NCBI RefSeq assembly: GCF_000331245.1
Contig: NZ_ANFZ01000004.1
Coordinates: 100,345 to 164,344, forward strand
DNA from: Blastomonas sp. AAP53
GTDB lineage: Bacteria; Pseudomonadota; Alphaproteobacteria; Sphingomonadales; Sphingomonadaceae
Length of the DNA stretch: 64,000 nucleotides
Direction of reading: 5' to 3'
This document shows, in pieces, positions 25,848 through 34,534 of the stretch. Position numbers and translations under genes: made by a program. How positions within the stretch are numbered: the stretch's first letter is position 1; each line of letters opens with the position of its first letter. A model generated the notes under the pieces. That model made no database searches. It saw only the letters and a list, made by a program, of their open reading frames with translations, and was not told the DNA's origin.

Positions 25848-27587
25848 ATGGTTACCCCGACACCGCCCTCCAAAGCGCGTTCCAAAAGCCTGCAGGTCAA
25901 GACCGGCGTGCTGGCGGCACCACGTGCGCACCCGATGATCACGGCGGCTTTGGACCCGTTGCCGATCCCGGCGGCGGTGGTGATGCGCGCCGGCGACGAT
26001 CTGGACATCGTGGTTGCCAATCCCGCATTCGATCAGCGCGGTCTCGCCCCTGGCCTGCCCGCAGGGCTGGACCTGCGTCTGCTGACCGATCTGGTGTCGA
26101 TCGCACATCGCAACGACAGTGGTCATGCGGTTCGCCCTTGGATTTCGAACGATCCGGTCAAGGCGCGGCGGTATGATGTCACGGTTGCGCGGATGAACCT
26201 CCGCGGTATGGAATGGCCGCATTTTCTGGTAAGCCTGATCGACCGCACCAGCGAAATCGAGACCCACGACAGCTTCCGCCGCGAAACCATGCGCGACAGC
26301 CTGACCGGCTTGCCCAACCGCGCCGGGTTCGAGGACGAGGTCGAACGCCGGCTTGCCGATCAACCGATCGATGGCCGTTCGACGATGGGCGCTTTTGCCA
26401 TCATCACCATCGATATTGCGCGGTTCAGCCAGATCAATGAATGTGCCGGCAGCATCGTGGGCGACGAGCTGATCATCACCGTCGCCCGGCGATTGATGGG
26501 CCGCATGCGCAAGACCGATCTGGTCGCCAGGATCGGGGGCAACGAATTTGCGCTCTATGTTCCCCTGCGCGGAACCACCGCCCGCGAGATCACGCGGATC
26601 ACCAACCGCATCCGCGATATCTTCGCCAATCCCTATCGCCTGTCCGACCTCGAAATCCAGATCGACGGTGCGATCGGGATTGCGCTGAGCAAGCCCGGAC
26701 AGAGCGATTGCGCCAACTATATCCGCCAGTCGCAGATCGCGCTCAAACGTGCCAAGCGGACGCGGCAGGCCGAAATCTATACGCCCGAGGAGCTCGACAA
26801 GGCGCGCCGGCGGTTCACCCTGGAAACCGAACTGCGCAAGGCGATCGAACTCGACCGTCTGGAGCTGTATTTTCAGCCGCTCATCGACATGAGCAACGGC
26901 TTTGTCACCGGGTTCGAGGCGCTCGCGCGGTGGAAAGACCCCGATTACGGCATGATCTCGCCGGTTGAGTTCATTCCGGTGGCAGAGGAATGCGGGCTCA
27001 TCCTGCCGCTGGGCCGCTGGGCGCTCGACCGCGCCTGCCAGGTGCTGAACGAATGGGACGCCAAGGCGGGCGAGGAGCTGCCGCTGAAGATCAGCGTCAA
27101 CGTGTCCGCTGCGCAATTTGCGCGCGACGACATTCCCAACATGGTTTCCGGCATTCTGCGGGCCAACCGGACCAAGCCCAAGCGTATCATGCTGGAACTG
27201 ACCGAATCGGTGGTGGTCAGCGATCCCTCGCGCGCGGCCAAGGTGATGCACGCCTTGCGCGCGCTCGACGTTTCGCTGGCGATGGACGATTTCGGGACCG
27301 GCTATTCCAACCTCGCCTATCTTCAGCAGCTGCCCATCGATGTGCTCAAGATCGACCGCAGCTTCGTGACGCACATGCTGCAGGAGCGCGACAAGGTGGC
27401 GATCGTCCGCGCGATCCTGTCGCTGGCCAGCGCGCTGGGCATGGAAACGACCGCAGAAGGCATCGAGACGCAGGAAATCGCGCACACGCTGGCAGCCTTG
27501 GGCTGCTCGTATGGACAGGGCTATTTCTATTCGCCGCCCGTGCCAGCAGCGCTGGCGTATGATTTCATGATCGACCGGATGGGCTGA
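25848..27587 (+). CDS. GGDEF-EAL protein with degenerate GGDEF, probable c-di-GMP phosphodiesterase
   Basis: 579 aa, soluble. Residues about 30-140 form a PAS-like region, then a GGDEF domain whose active-site motif reads ARIGGNEFALYV (Asp to Asn), and a complete EAL domain: FEALARW, LELTESVVV, MDDFGTGYSNLAYL and ETTAEGIETQE. Because the third acid of GGDEF is changed, cyclase activity is doubtful, while all EAL metal ligands seem present; a c-di-GMP hydrolase is most likely. Follows parC by 76 bp; converges with the CCA-adding enzyme gene, the stops being adjacent. Confidence 0.87.
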   Translation: MVTPTPPSKARSKSLQVKTGVLAAPRAHPMITAALDPLPIPAAVVMRAGDDLDIVVANPAFDQRGLAPGLPAGLDLRLLTDLVSIAHRNDSGHAVRPWISNDPVKARRYDVTVARMNLRGMEWPHFLVSLIDRTSEIETHDSFRRETMRDSLTGLPNRAGFEDEVERRLADQPIDGRSTMGAFAIITIDIARFSQINECAGSIVGDELIITVARRLMGRMRKTDLVARIGGNEFALYVPLRGTTAREITRITNRIRDIFANPYRLSDLEIQIDGAIGIALSKPGQSDCANYIRQSQIALKRAKRTRQAEIYTPEELDKARRRFTLETELRKAIELDRLELYFQPLIDMSNGFVTGFEALARWKDPDYGMISPVEFIPVAEECGLILPLGRWALDRACQVLNEWDAKAGEELPLKISVNVSAAQFARDDIPNMVSGILRANRTKPKRIMLELTESVVVSDPSRAAKVMHALRALDVSLAMDDFGTGYSNLAYLQQLPIDVLKIDRSFVTHMLQERDKVAIVRAILSLASALGMETTAEGIETQEIAHTLAALGCSYGQGYFYSPPVPAALAYDFMIDRMG

Positions 27588-28787
27588 TCAACCCGCCGAT
27601 TGCGCGACTTCGCTGGCAATCTGCCGGACGCGATCGGCTTCCGGAAAATCCTCTGCGATCCACCGCTGGCGTATTTCACCCAGCACCTTGGCGACAGCGG
27701 GCCCTGCATGAACGCCCAGCGCCAGAATATCGCGGCCACCCAATGGAAACTGGGGTGCTTGCCACCCCTCCAAGCTCTTCAAGCCCTCGCTGACCATGGC
27801 ATCCGGCGCGCGCAGCAGCAGCCATGGAGCAACGCTGTCTGCCGGCTGGACCTCGGCCGCGATTTGCCGCGCGGTTCCGCTGGTCGGCCAGGGCGTGGCA
27901 TAGCGGCCCAACGCAAGCCGCTGCGTCTTGGACAGCCGCAGCCGCGCCGCCACCGTATCGGCAAGCAGGGGATCGGTGGGCAGCAATGCCGCAAGCCGCA
28001 GCAGTGCCTCTGGCAGGGCACCCGTCTGGCCCTCCCGCGCCAGAAGGATCTCCAGCTGGGCGAGTCCATCGGGCGCAGTCTCGGGCAGGATCACCCGCCA
28101 GATGCCGCAATCGGCCATCAATTGCGCCGCTGCCAGCGGATCGGCGCTGCCCAGCAGCAATAGCAGCTCGCGCGCGATCCGCTCGCGCGACAGCGCCTTC
28201 AGCCGGTCGGCATGCGTGGTGCAGGCCGCCAGCGCATCGGCATCGGCCGCACCGCCAAAGCGCGCGTGAAAGCGAAAATAGCGCAGGATGCGCAGGTGGT
28301 CTTCCAGAATGCGGGCGCCGGCATCACCGATGAACCGCACCAGCCGGGCGTCGAGATCGGCCAGCCCGCCGAAATAATCGGTCACCTCGAGCGTTGCCGG
28401 ATCGGCAAACAGCGCGTTGATGGTGAAATCGCGCCGGGCGGCATCCTCGCGCCAGTCATCGGTAAACGCGACCTCGGCATGGCGACCGTCGGTGGCGACA
28501 TCGCGCCGCAATGTCGTGATCTCGACCGGGCCGTTGGGCAACACCGCGGTGACCGTGCCGTGCGCCAGACCGGTGGGAACGGTGCGCAAGCCTGCGGTCT
28601 CCAGCCGTGCCATCACCTCTTCAGGATGCAGCCGGGTGGCAATGTCGATATCCGCCGCCTCTATGCCCAGCAGCGCATCGCGCACCGCGCCGCCGACATA
28701 GCGGCATTGATCACCATCCACGTTCAGCGCAGCCAGCATCGCTGCCAGATCGTCACGGGCGGTCCATACCGCTGTGATCCGGGTCAT
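27588..28787 (-). CDS. CCA tRNA nucleotidyltransferase / poly(A) polymerase family
   Basis: 399 aa class II nucleotidyltransferase that adds or repairs the tRNA 3' CCA. Head domain: CRYVGGAVRDALLGIEAADIDIAT with the metal-binding D-x-D, then LRRDVATDGRHAEV and RRDFTINALFADP; the flexible and tail regions follow (IGDAGARILEDHLRILRYFRF, RERIARELLLLL). Last gene of a three-gene operon DUF1285-Nudix-this gene, with 4 bp overlaps at each junction. Confidence 0.92.
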   Translation of the reverse strand: MTRITAVWTARDDLAAMLAALNVDGDQCRYVGGAVRDALLGIEAADIDIATRLHPEEVMARLETAGLRTVPTGLAHGTVTAVLPNGPVEITTLRRDVATDGRHAEVAFTDDWREDAARRDFTINALFADPATLEVTDYFGGLADLDARLVRFIGDAGARILEDHLRILRYFRFHARFGGAADADALAACTTHADRLKALSRERIARELLLLLGSADPLAAAQLMADCGIWRVILPETAPDGLAQLEILLAREGQTGALPEALLRLAALLPTDPLLADTVAARLRLSKTQRLALGRYATPWPTSGTARQIAAEVQPADSVAPWLLLRAPDAMVSEGLKSLEGWQAPQFPLGGRDILALGVHAGPAVAKVLGEIRQRWIAEDFPEADRVRQIASEVAQSAG

Positions 28788-29374
28788 GCCGTGACCCCTT
28801 CCAGCCGCCGCGAGAGGTTGGCGATGATCCCTGCGGTGACGCCCCAGATCCGCCGCTGGCCCCACATGATCTCGATATAGTTGCGCTGTGCGCCTTTCCA
28901 CATGGTGCTGTGGTGCACATGGTTGGCGCGATCGAGCACGAAATCGAGCGGGACTTCGAACCAGTCGGCTACTTCGCCGGGATTGGGCGAATAGCTCAGG
29001 TCCGGCGGGATCACGCCCAGCACCGGGGTGATCGCAAAGCCGCTGCCGCTGCGATACAGATCGGCAGTCCCGATCACGCGGACGTGATCCGGGGAAAGGC
29101 CCAGCTCCTCGTCCGCCTCGCGCAGGGCGGCGGCGATGGGGCTGACGTCCTCGGGATCGATCTTGCCTCCGGGAAAGGCGATCTGGCCGGGATGGCTGCG
29201 CAGATAATCGGGCCGCTGGGTCAGGATGACGCCAGGTTGCGGGCGATCGGTGACGGCGATCAGCACGGCTGCGGGAATGTGCAGGCCCCCGTCGAGCGGA
29301 ATGTGCGCCTCGTCTTCGCCCGGCAGTCCCTCGCTGGCGGCAAGAGCATCGGACAATCTATCGTACAGGCTCAC
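28784..29374 (-). CDS. Nudix hydrolase, CoA pyrophosphatase type
   Basis: 196 aa. Nudix box GGKIDPEDVSPIAAALREADEELGL (about residues 69-93) matches GX5EX7REUXEEXGU; upstream LTQRPDYLRSHPGQIAFPGGKID is the extra motif typical of CoA/short-chain acyl-CoA pyrophosphatases (NudL/YeaB branch). It overlaps both neighbours by 4 bp (ATGA), so is translationally coupled to the DUF1285 gene and the tRNA nucleotidyltransferase. Confidence 0.88.
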   Translation of the reverse strand: MSLYDRLSDALAASEGLPGEDEAHIPLDGGLHIPAAVLIAVTDRPQPGVILTQRPDYLRSHPGQIAFPGGKIDPEDVSPIAAALREADEELGLSPDHVRVIGTADLYRSGSGFAITPVLGVIPPDLSYSPNPGEVADWFEVPLDFVLDRANHVHHSTMWKGAQRNYIEIMWGQRRIWGVTAGIIANLSRRLEGVTA

Positions 29375-29952
29375 TGCGTGTCGATCCGGTCGAGCCGGAA
29401 ACAGGCTCCATCGCTCCAGATCGGCAGCCCGTCTTGTGCCTCTTCGGTCTCTGCCAGCGCCAGTTCGACCAGATCGTAATAGACCGCGCGCTCGATCCGC
29501 GCTTCCAGCCCGCGCGACAGGCCGAGATAGGGGCGGGGCTCATCCGCCGTGCCACGCATGGTAAGTGCCCGGTCCGGCCCTGCGACCACCAGTTCGTCGG
29601 TGTTCAGCCGAAAGGCGAGGCGGCGGCTCTGCCCGTCGCCTTCGGACTTCAGTTCGACGGCCAGCAAAGGCGCGTCCTCGACCTCGATCCACTGCTTTTC
29701 AAACGGCGTCACCAACGCGTACCGCCCGTCTGCCTCGCGCCGCAGCACGCTGGCGAACAGCCGGACCATCGCCGGGCGCGATATCAACCCGCCCTTATGA
29801 TACCAGCGGCCATCAGCGGTGATGCGCATATGGCTGTCGCTCTCGGCAGCCGGGGTCCACTGTTCGACCGGCGGCAATTTGCGCGCGGCGACCAGCCCGG
29901 CAATATCGGCGAGCGAAAGGTTCTGCATCTCGGGGGGAGGATCATAAGGCAT
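29371..29952 (-). CDS. DUF1285 family protein
   Basis: 193 aa conserved protein of unknown function. Starts MPYDPPPEMQNLSLADIAGL; the family pattern DSHMRITADGRWYHKGGLISRPAMVRLFASVLRREADGRYALVTPFEKQWIEVEDAPLL is clear. Members have a two-domain fold that has been compared with a ligand-binding module, but no activity is known. First gene of the operon with the Nudix hydrolase and CCA enzyme, an arrangement often seen in alphaproteobacteria. Confidence 0.85.
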   Translation of the reverse strand: MPYDPPPEMQNLSLADIAGLVAARKLPPVEQWTPAAESDSHMRITADGRWYHKGGLISRPAMVRLFASVLRREADGRYALVTPFEKQWIEVEDAPLLAVELKSEGDGQSRRLAFRLNTDELVVAGPDRALTMRGTADEPRPYLGLSRGLEARIERAVYYDLVELALAETEEAQDGLPIWSDGACFRLDRIDTQ

Positions 29953-30012
29953 GCGGACGTCAGATAAGCATGCGCGGGCGATGATGCAAAGGGCGATGCC
30001 GGTGTCTGGTGA

Positions 30013-30531
30013 TCAGACCATCCGCCAGGGGCCCAGCATACCGCGTTCCGGCACCTTGAGATCGGGCCGGATCATCGCCAGCAGCCGGTGCTGCTCATAC
30101 GGTCCCGGCAGCGTCCAGCCGCCGGTGCGGTCGGCCGAAAAGCCGAAGCGCTTGCCGTAATATTCAGGATCGCCCAGCAGCACGAGCGGCAGCTTCTCGC
30201 CAACGCCCAGCGCGCCAAACACCGCTGCCATCAGTGCACGGCCAATGCCTTGGTCCTGATGGTCTGGCGCAACGCCCACGGGGCCCACCAGAATCATCGG
30301 AAACGACAGCCCATCCGCGTCGGTCAACGCCACCGGCCAGCACTGGATGGTGCCGACCAGATAATCCTGATCGTCAAGCGCGGCAAAGCTCAGTCCGGGC
30401 AGGGCGGCAAGCCCTTCACGCACGCGGTAAATGGTGCGGCTGGACCTGTCAGGCCCGAACACCTGATCGAGCAATTCTTCAACCCAGGCGTTATCCACCT
30501 GATCCAGCGGGATAATATGAAATTCGGTCAT
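30013..30531 (-). CDS. GNAT family N-acetyltransferase
   Basis: 172 aa. Acetyl-CoA-binding motif A: FPMILVGPVGVAPDHQDQGIGRALMAAVFGAL; C-terminal LVLLGDPEYYGKRFGFSADRTGGWTLPGPYEQHRLLA is the pattern of the YhbS-type putative acetyltransferases. Start at MTEFHII (30531). The substrate is unknown. Divergent from the DUF1499 gene. Confidence 0.82.
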   Translation of the reverse strand: MTEFHIIPLDQVDNAWVEELLDQVFGPDRSSRTIYRVREGLAALPGLSFAALDDQDYLVGTIQCWPVALTDADGLSFPMILVGPVGVAPDHQDQGIGRALMAAVFGALGVGEKLPLVLLGDPEYYGKRFGFSADRTGGWTLPGPYEQHRLLAMIRPDLKVPERGMLGPWRMV

Positions 30532-30689
30532 TGGTCCAGACGGCGTCAAGAGGCTGTTGAAGCCCGCGCAATTAAGGGGCCGGACCGGACAAGTCGAGCG
30601 CAATTCGTACCCGTGGCTTTCCGTGGCACACAAGGTTTGCCAAAGCTGCCCGGCTTTCCTATGTGTCCTGCGGGCAACAGGGGATGATG

Positions 30690-31481
30690 ATGGACGCGAC
30701 CGCAAAACCGCATGGATCGATCTGGCTGGCAAGGCTGTGCCTGTTGCTGGGGGCGGGCTCGATCGTGATGGCGCTGGTGGGTGCTGTCGGCGCCGGGCAG
30801 GATTGGTGGGACAAGCTGAACGGGTTGAGCGCCGTCTTTGCCGCCGCCGTGGTTGCTCTGCTGGGCTTCGTGTTCTCGCTGATCGTGCTGCTGCTGTACC
30901 GCAAAAAGGGTCAGGCGATCCGCAACCTGACGCTGATCGGACTGGTGTGCTCGGTCGCCTTTCTCGGTTTCATCGGCTATTGGGCCAATGTCGGACGCAG
31001 CGTTCCGCAGATCCACGACATCACCACCAACCTCGACAATCCGCCGCAATTCCAGGTGCTGAAGCTCCGCCCCGACGACTTTGCCGACATCCCCGGGCGC
31101 GGTGAGCCCAAATATGCCGGGATGGATGCCATGGAGCGCTGGAAGGTGCTGCATCGCGGTGCCTATGGCGATCTCAAGACGGTGACCATCGACCTTCCGG
31201 TCGACAGGGTGGTGACGCTGGCAGCCGAAATCGCGCTCGAGCGCGGCTGGGAAGTCGCGCTGACCAAGCCCGATGAGGGGCGCGTCGAGGCGGTCGATAC
31301 CGTTTCGCTGTTCCGCTTCAAGGATGATGTCGTCATCCGGGTGCAGCCGGGTCCCGGCGGCCTTTCCAGCGAAGTCGATGTCCGGTCGGTCTCGCGCGTC
31401 GGACGCAGCGATCTGGGCGTGAACGCCAAGCGCATCCGCAGCTTCCTTTCCGATCTGCAGGCCGCAGCCGACAAGGGCTGA
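30690..31481 (+). CDS. DUF1499 membrane protein
   Basis: 263 aa. Three hydrophobic helices in the first 105 residues (SIWLARLCLLLGAGSIVMAL, GLSAVFAAAVVALLGFVFSLIVLLLY, LTLIGLVCSVAFLGFIGYW), then a soluble DUF1499 domain (residues about 120-260; VTIDLPVDRVVTLAAEIALERGWEVA ... GSDLGVN-like VGRSDLGVNAKRIRSFL). Function unknown. Of three consecutive ATGs (30684, 30687, 30690) the last has the best spacing to CAGGGG. Confidence 0.83.
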   Translation: MDATAKPHGSIWLARLCLLLGAGSIVMALVGAVGAGQDWWDKLNGLSAVFAAAVVALLGFVFSLIVLLLYRKKGQAIRNLTLIGLVCSVAFLGFIGYWANVGRSVPQIHDITTNLDNPPQFQVLKLRPDDFADIPGRGEPKYAGMDAMERWKVLHRGAYGDLKTVTIDLPVDRVVTLAAEIALERGWEVALTKPDEGRVEAVDTVSLFRFKDDVVIRVQPGPGGLSSEVDVRSVSRVGRSDLGVNAKRIRSFLSDLQAAADKG

Positions 31482-31503
31482 TGACGGCTCGGTCGCTGGC
31501 GAA

Positions 31504-31947
31504 TCAGCCTTGCTGGAGCGCGGCGCTGGATGCCTTTTCGATGCGGCTGCGGTCGGCGAGCATGAGCGTGGAGCTAGCCTTGGCCAGCACCCGGCCCTGC
31601 CCATCGAGCAGCTGACCTTCAAAGAAGCAGGTGCTGCGTCCCCGCCGTTCGACCCACGCCTTGGCGATCACAAGCCCGGGGCGCGCCGGTGCGAAGAAGC
31701 TGACCTTCAGTTCCAGTGACATCGGTACGACATCGGGCCCGGCCATCGCCATGGCGGCATGCGCCATCGCCGCATCGATCCAGCCGGTCACGAACCCGCC
31801 CTGCACGACGCCGCCCGAATGGCACATGTGCAGGCCCGCCTGGTATTCGATGGTGGCGCGGCCTGCGGGGTCCAGCTCGACAACGCGGACAAAACCCATC
31901 GACTGGTTGAGATCGGACGGGCTGGCTGCAGCTTCAGATAAGGTCAT
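31504..31947 (-). CDS. PaaI-type hotdog thioesterase
   Basis: 147 aa acyl-CoA thioesterase-like hotdog protein. Central pattern HMCHSGGVVQGGFVTGWIDAAMAHAAMA (helix with the catalytic-site Gly and Asp) followed by VPMSLELKVSFFAPARPG and a conserved beta strand; this is the PaaI/YdiI fold. AGGAG 7 bases before ATG 31947 fixes the start. Substrate unknown. Confidence 0.82.
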   Translation of the reverse strand: MTLSEAAASPSDLNQSMGFVRVVELDPAGRATIEYQAGLHMCHSGGVVQGGFVTGWIDAAMAHAAMAMAGPDVVPMSLELKVSFFAPARPGLVIAKAWVERRGRSTCFFEGQLLDGQGRVLAKASSTLMLADRSRIEKASSAALQQG

Positions 31948-32084
31948 GGGGCTCCTGGCAGGTGATGGCTGATTTTGGCAGCCAACCGGCATTGGCCCGG
32001 AAAGTCAAACGGACTTTCCCATGCTGCGGGTGGAACCCTCGGGTCCCTGCCCGGTAAGTGGGGAATAGAAACAGGAGCTTGCCC

Positions 32085-32663
32085 ATGACCCCCATCCATA
32101 CCCTCTTCGGCGCGACGATACTCGCCGGTGCGTCCTTGTTGGCCGGGTGCAGCAACGACACGCAGCCTGCGGCCGATACGACCGAGGTGGCTGCGCCCCA
32201 GCAGCCGGCCACCGGAACCCCGCCCATGACGCTGACGGCCATGCTCAAGACCGCCGATGGCATGGACGCGGGCACTGCTACCGCGACGGAGCGTGATGAT
32301 GGTATTGCCATTACCGTCACCGCCACGAACATGACCGCAGGCGAGCGCGGCATTCACGTGCACACCACCGGCAAGTGCGAGGGCCCGAAGTTCGAAAGCG
32401 CGGGCGGCCATTGGAACCCCACCGGCGCTCAGCACGGCCTGAGCAACCCTCAGGGCCAGCATCATGGCGACATGCCCAATCTGACCGTGCCGAGCGACGG
32501 TAGCGGCAAGCTAGATTACGTGATTCGCGATGCGCAGATCGCCGAGATGCAGGACGCGGACGGCGCTGCGCTGGTGATCCACGCCAAGTTTGACGACCAG
32601 ATGACCGACCCCTCGGGTAACAGCGGCGACCGTATCGCCTGCGGTGTCTTTACCCGCGGATAA
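32085..32663 (+). CDS. sodC: Cu/Zn superoxide dismutase, lipoprotein form
   Basis: 192 aa. Signal peptide with lipobox SLLAGC (Cys about 22), so it is probably anchored in the envelope and removes superoxide there. Metal ligands are all seen: HVH in GIHVHTTGKC, bridging His in GGHWNP, His in AQHG, H and D in HHGDMPNL, and the last Cu His in VIHAKFDD; the disulphide pair is Cys in TGKC and IACGV. AGGAG precedes the ATG. Its TAA is directly followed by the stop of the convergent TonB-like gene, with no base between. Confidence 0.92.
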   Translation: MTPIHTLFGATILAGASLLAGCSNDTQPAADTTEVAAPQQPATGTPPMTLTAMLKTADGMDAGTATATERDDGIAITVTATNMTAGERGIHVHTTGKCEGPKFESAGGHWNPTGAQHGLSNPQGQHHGDMPNLTVPSDGSGKLDYVIRDAQIAEMQDADGAALVIHAKFDDQMTDPSGNSGDRIACGVFTRG

Positions 32664-33470
32664 TTACGGCTGGCGGCGCTGTTGATAGTCGATGCGAATG
32701 CGGACCCATTCGCCGACCTTCGACACGCCGCCAACGCGCGGCGGGCGGACCCGGAACTGCCACGCGGCTGCCAGCACCGCCCGCCCTATGCCCGACCCTT
32801 GCGGGCCTTCGCCAAGCTGCACGCAGTCCTCCACCCGGAAATCGCTCACCGTCCGACACGCAATCAGCGCCCAGCCAGGGCCACGTGCGGTCGACAGATA
32901 GCCGCTCAGCTCGTCGTCATAGGGTTCGCGATACCAGGCTGCGGCATAAAGCGGCTCGCCATTGGGGCCCGAGCCCACCCTTTCGCTATCCCCCGGTACG
33001 CCCTTGTCGGCAGGGCCGAACACCCTGCCGGGCTTGACCACGGCGCGGGCCTTGGGGGTTGCAGGAGGCGCTGCAGGCGCGGATTGCGGCGAGGGCATCG
33101 GGACGATCGCAGGGGGCGTGGTCGATACCGTTGGTGTCACCACCGGGTTCGGGGTTTCCACCGGACTTTCGGGCGATTCGGTCGGCTCGGGCGATTGCGC
33201 TGCATTCTGGGTGGGCTCGGGGCTTTGTTCTTCGGTTTTTTCCTCGGATGGATCGGGGCTTACGCCGAACACCGTCATCACGTCATCCTGCGCCTTTTCC
33301 CGGGGCGGCGCGATCGACAAGGACAGCAACGCCAGAATGAACAGCAGTTCGGCCAGAAGCGCGAACAGAATTCCACCTGCGCGCTCGCCAAGCCGCGAGC
33401 GCAACCAGCCCATGACCCGGCTTTGCGGCTTGTGATCGTCCGATAGTGATTCAGGCGGGGCAATGTCCAT
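32664..33470 (-). CDS. TonB-like protein with Pro-rich linker
   Basis: 268 aa. N-terminal cytoplasmic tail, one transmembrane helix (about 33-53, GGILFALLAELLFILALLSLSI), a Pro/Thr/Glu-rich stretch (about 70-150) and a small C-terminal domain (GRAVLAAAWQFRVRPPRVGGVSKVGEWVRIRIDY) with the shape of TonB C-terminal repeats. ExbB/ExbD are not nearby. Energy transfer to outer-membrane receptors is the family guess only. Confidence 0.65.
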   Translation of the reverse strand: MDIAPPESLSDDHKPQSRVMGWLRSRLGERAGGILFALLAELLFILALLSLSIAPPREKAQDDVMTVFGVSPDPSEEKTEEQSPEPTQNAAQSPEPTESPESPVETPNPVVTPTVSTTPPAIVPMPSPQSAPAAPPATPKARAVVKPGRVFGPADKGVPGDSERVGSGPNGEPLYAAAWYREPYDDELSGYLSTARGPGWALIACRTVSDFRVEDCVQLGEGPQGSGIGRAVLAAAWQFRVRPPRVGGVSKVGEWVRIRIDYQQRRQP

Positions 33471-33527
33471 CAGCGGCAGGCTAGCTCTCGTGCGTGTGCG
33501 GCCCCCCAGCCCCTGAATATGACCGGA

Positions 33528-33603
33528 TGGTGCCGCTTGTCGGAATCGAACCAACGACCTACCGCTTACAAGGCGGTTGCTCTACCAGCTGAGCTAAAGC
33601 GGC
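33528..33603 (-). tRNA. tRNA-Thr (anticodon UGU)
   Basis: Complete cloverleaf on the minus strand: acceptor GCCGCTT/AAGCGGC, D-arm AGCTCAGCTGGTAGAGC, anticodon loop CTTGTAA (anticodon TGT) in stem ACCGC/GCGGT, T-arm with GGTTCGATTCC, discriminator A and genome-encoded CCA (33528-33530). Reads ACA codons. No integrase or duplicated 3' end is seen beside it. Confidence 0.95.
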
Positions 33604-33635
33604 GCATCAGGCGCATTTGCGCCGCGTCCAATGCT

Positions 33636-34529
33636 CTATTTGACGCCAAAGGTCCAGCCTTCAGTGACGCGAATGGCCTCATTGAGTGCATGAGGGTTCC
33701 AAAAGCCATGCCACAGCTCGGCATCGCGCGCGGCATCGCGCAGCCAGGCGGCGGTGATCAGCGCATCGGTGCTGTGATCGTCATGTGCCAGCAGCGGGGC
33801 AGGGGGCAAGCTTCCCAGCTGTGCCAATGCCGCATGCAGGCCATCGGCATCGCGCACCTTGCTGCGCGAAAGCCCTCGCCCTGCGGCGCGGGCGGCGATG
33901 GTGGTGTAGATTTCGACGATCACCGGGCCGCTGTCGGGCACGGGGTCGAACGGCCAGACCGGGATCCGCCCCGCCAGACGGTTGAGCACGCGCATGCCGG
34001 TGAGGCTCGACTTGCCGACCTGCGCGGCACCGACCAGATTGAAGCAGCTGGCGCTGTTGGCCTGCCCCGTCATCCGCTGCTGTCGCTCGACGGCCCGCAG
34101 CCTGCCGGTCCCGGCAAGGCCGAAGCGGTCGCCGGTATCGCCCTTGCCATGGCGGAAATAGCGCCGCGCCTGATCGTGCCCGACAAAGCTTGCCGCGCCC
34201 AGATGATCGTCGCGCGCGCACAGCGCATCCACCATCGCCCACAGGGCTTTCGCATCGGCAGGGCTTTCGTCCCAGCCGGGGAAATAGCCACCGGCATCGA
34301 CGAACGGGAACGAAGGCGACAGGTCCATGCCGATCAGCATGTCGGTCCCGGCATCGGCATGGGCGAGCAGCCAGTCGAGCGCCGCGCCGCGCGACCAGCC
34401 GCCGTGCGGGCGGAGCAGCACCGGGCGCGCGTCGGCATCCGCAGCGATGGTGGCAAGCGCCAGCCCCTTGGGCCTTGCCACCGCCTGACCCGACCAGTCG
34501 AAACAGGCGTAATGGGCAAACTGGCGCAT
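33636..34529 (-). CDS. RNase H-fold (DUF429-like) hypothetical protein
   Basis: 297 aa, unrecognised at family level. Acidic motifs spaced like an RNase H-type nuclease: CFDWSGQAVARPKG at the N-terminus, DMLIGMDLSPSFPF, PVIVEIYTTIAARAAG, and DDHSTDALITAAWLRDAA near the C-terminus. A GKSS stretch (AAQVGKSSLTGMRV) is not a P-loop. I infer a nuclease-like fold; substrate and partners are unknown. Confidence 0.55.
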   Translation of the reverse strand: MRQFAHYACFDWSGQAVARPKGLALATIAADADARPVLLRPHGGWSRGAALDWLLAHADAGTDMLIGMDLSPSFPFVDAGGYFPGWDESPADAKALWAMVDALCARDDHLGAASFVGHDQARRYFRHGKGDTGDRFGLAGTGRLRAVERQQRMTGQANSASCFNLVGAAQVGKSSLTGMRVLNRLAGRIPVWPFDPVPDSGPVIVEIYTTIAARAAGRGLSRSKVRDADGLHAALAQLGSLPPAPLLAHDDHSTDALITAAWLRDAARDAELWHGFWNPHALNEAIRVTEGWTFGVK

Positions 34530-34534
34530 CTCGG

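Noticed and set aside
33528..33640. tRNA-Thr as an integration site for a genomic island
   Set aside because: No integrase, direct repeat of the tRNA 3' end or change in composition near it.
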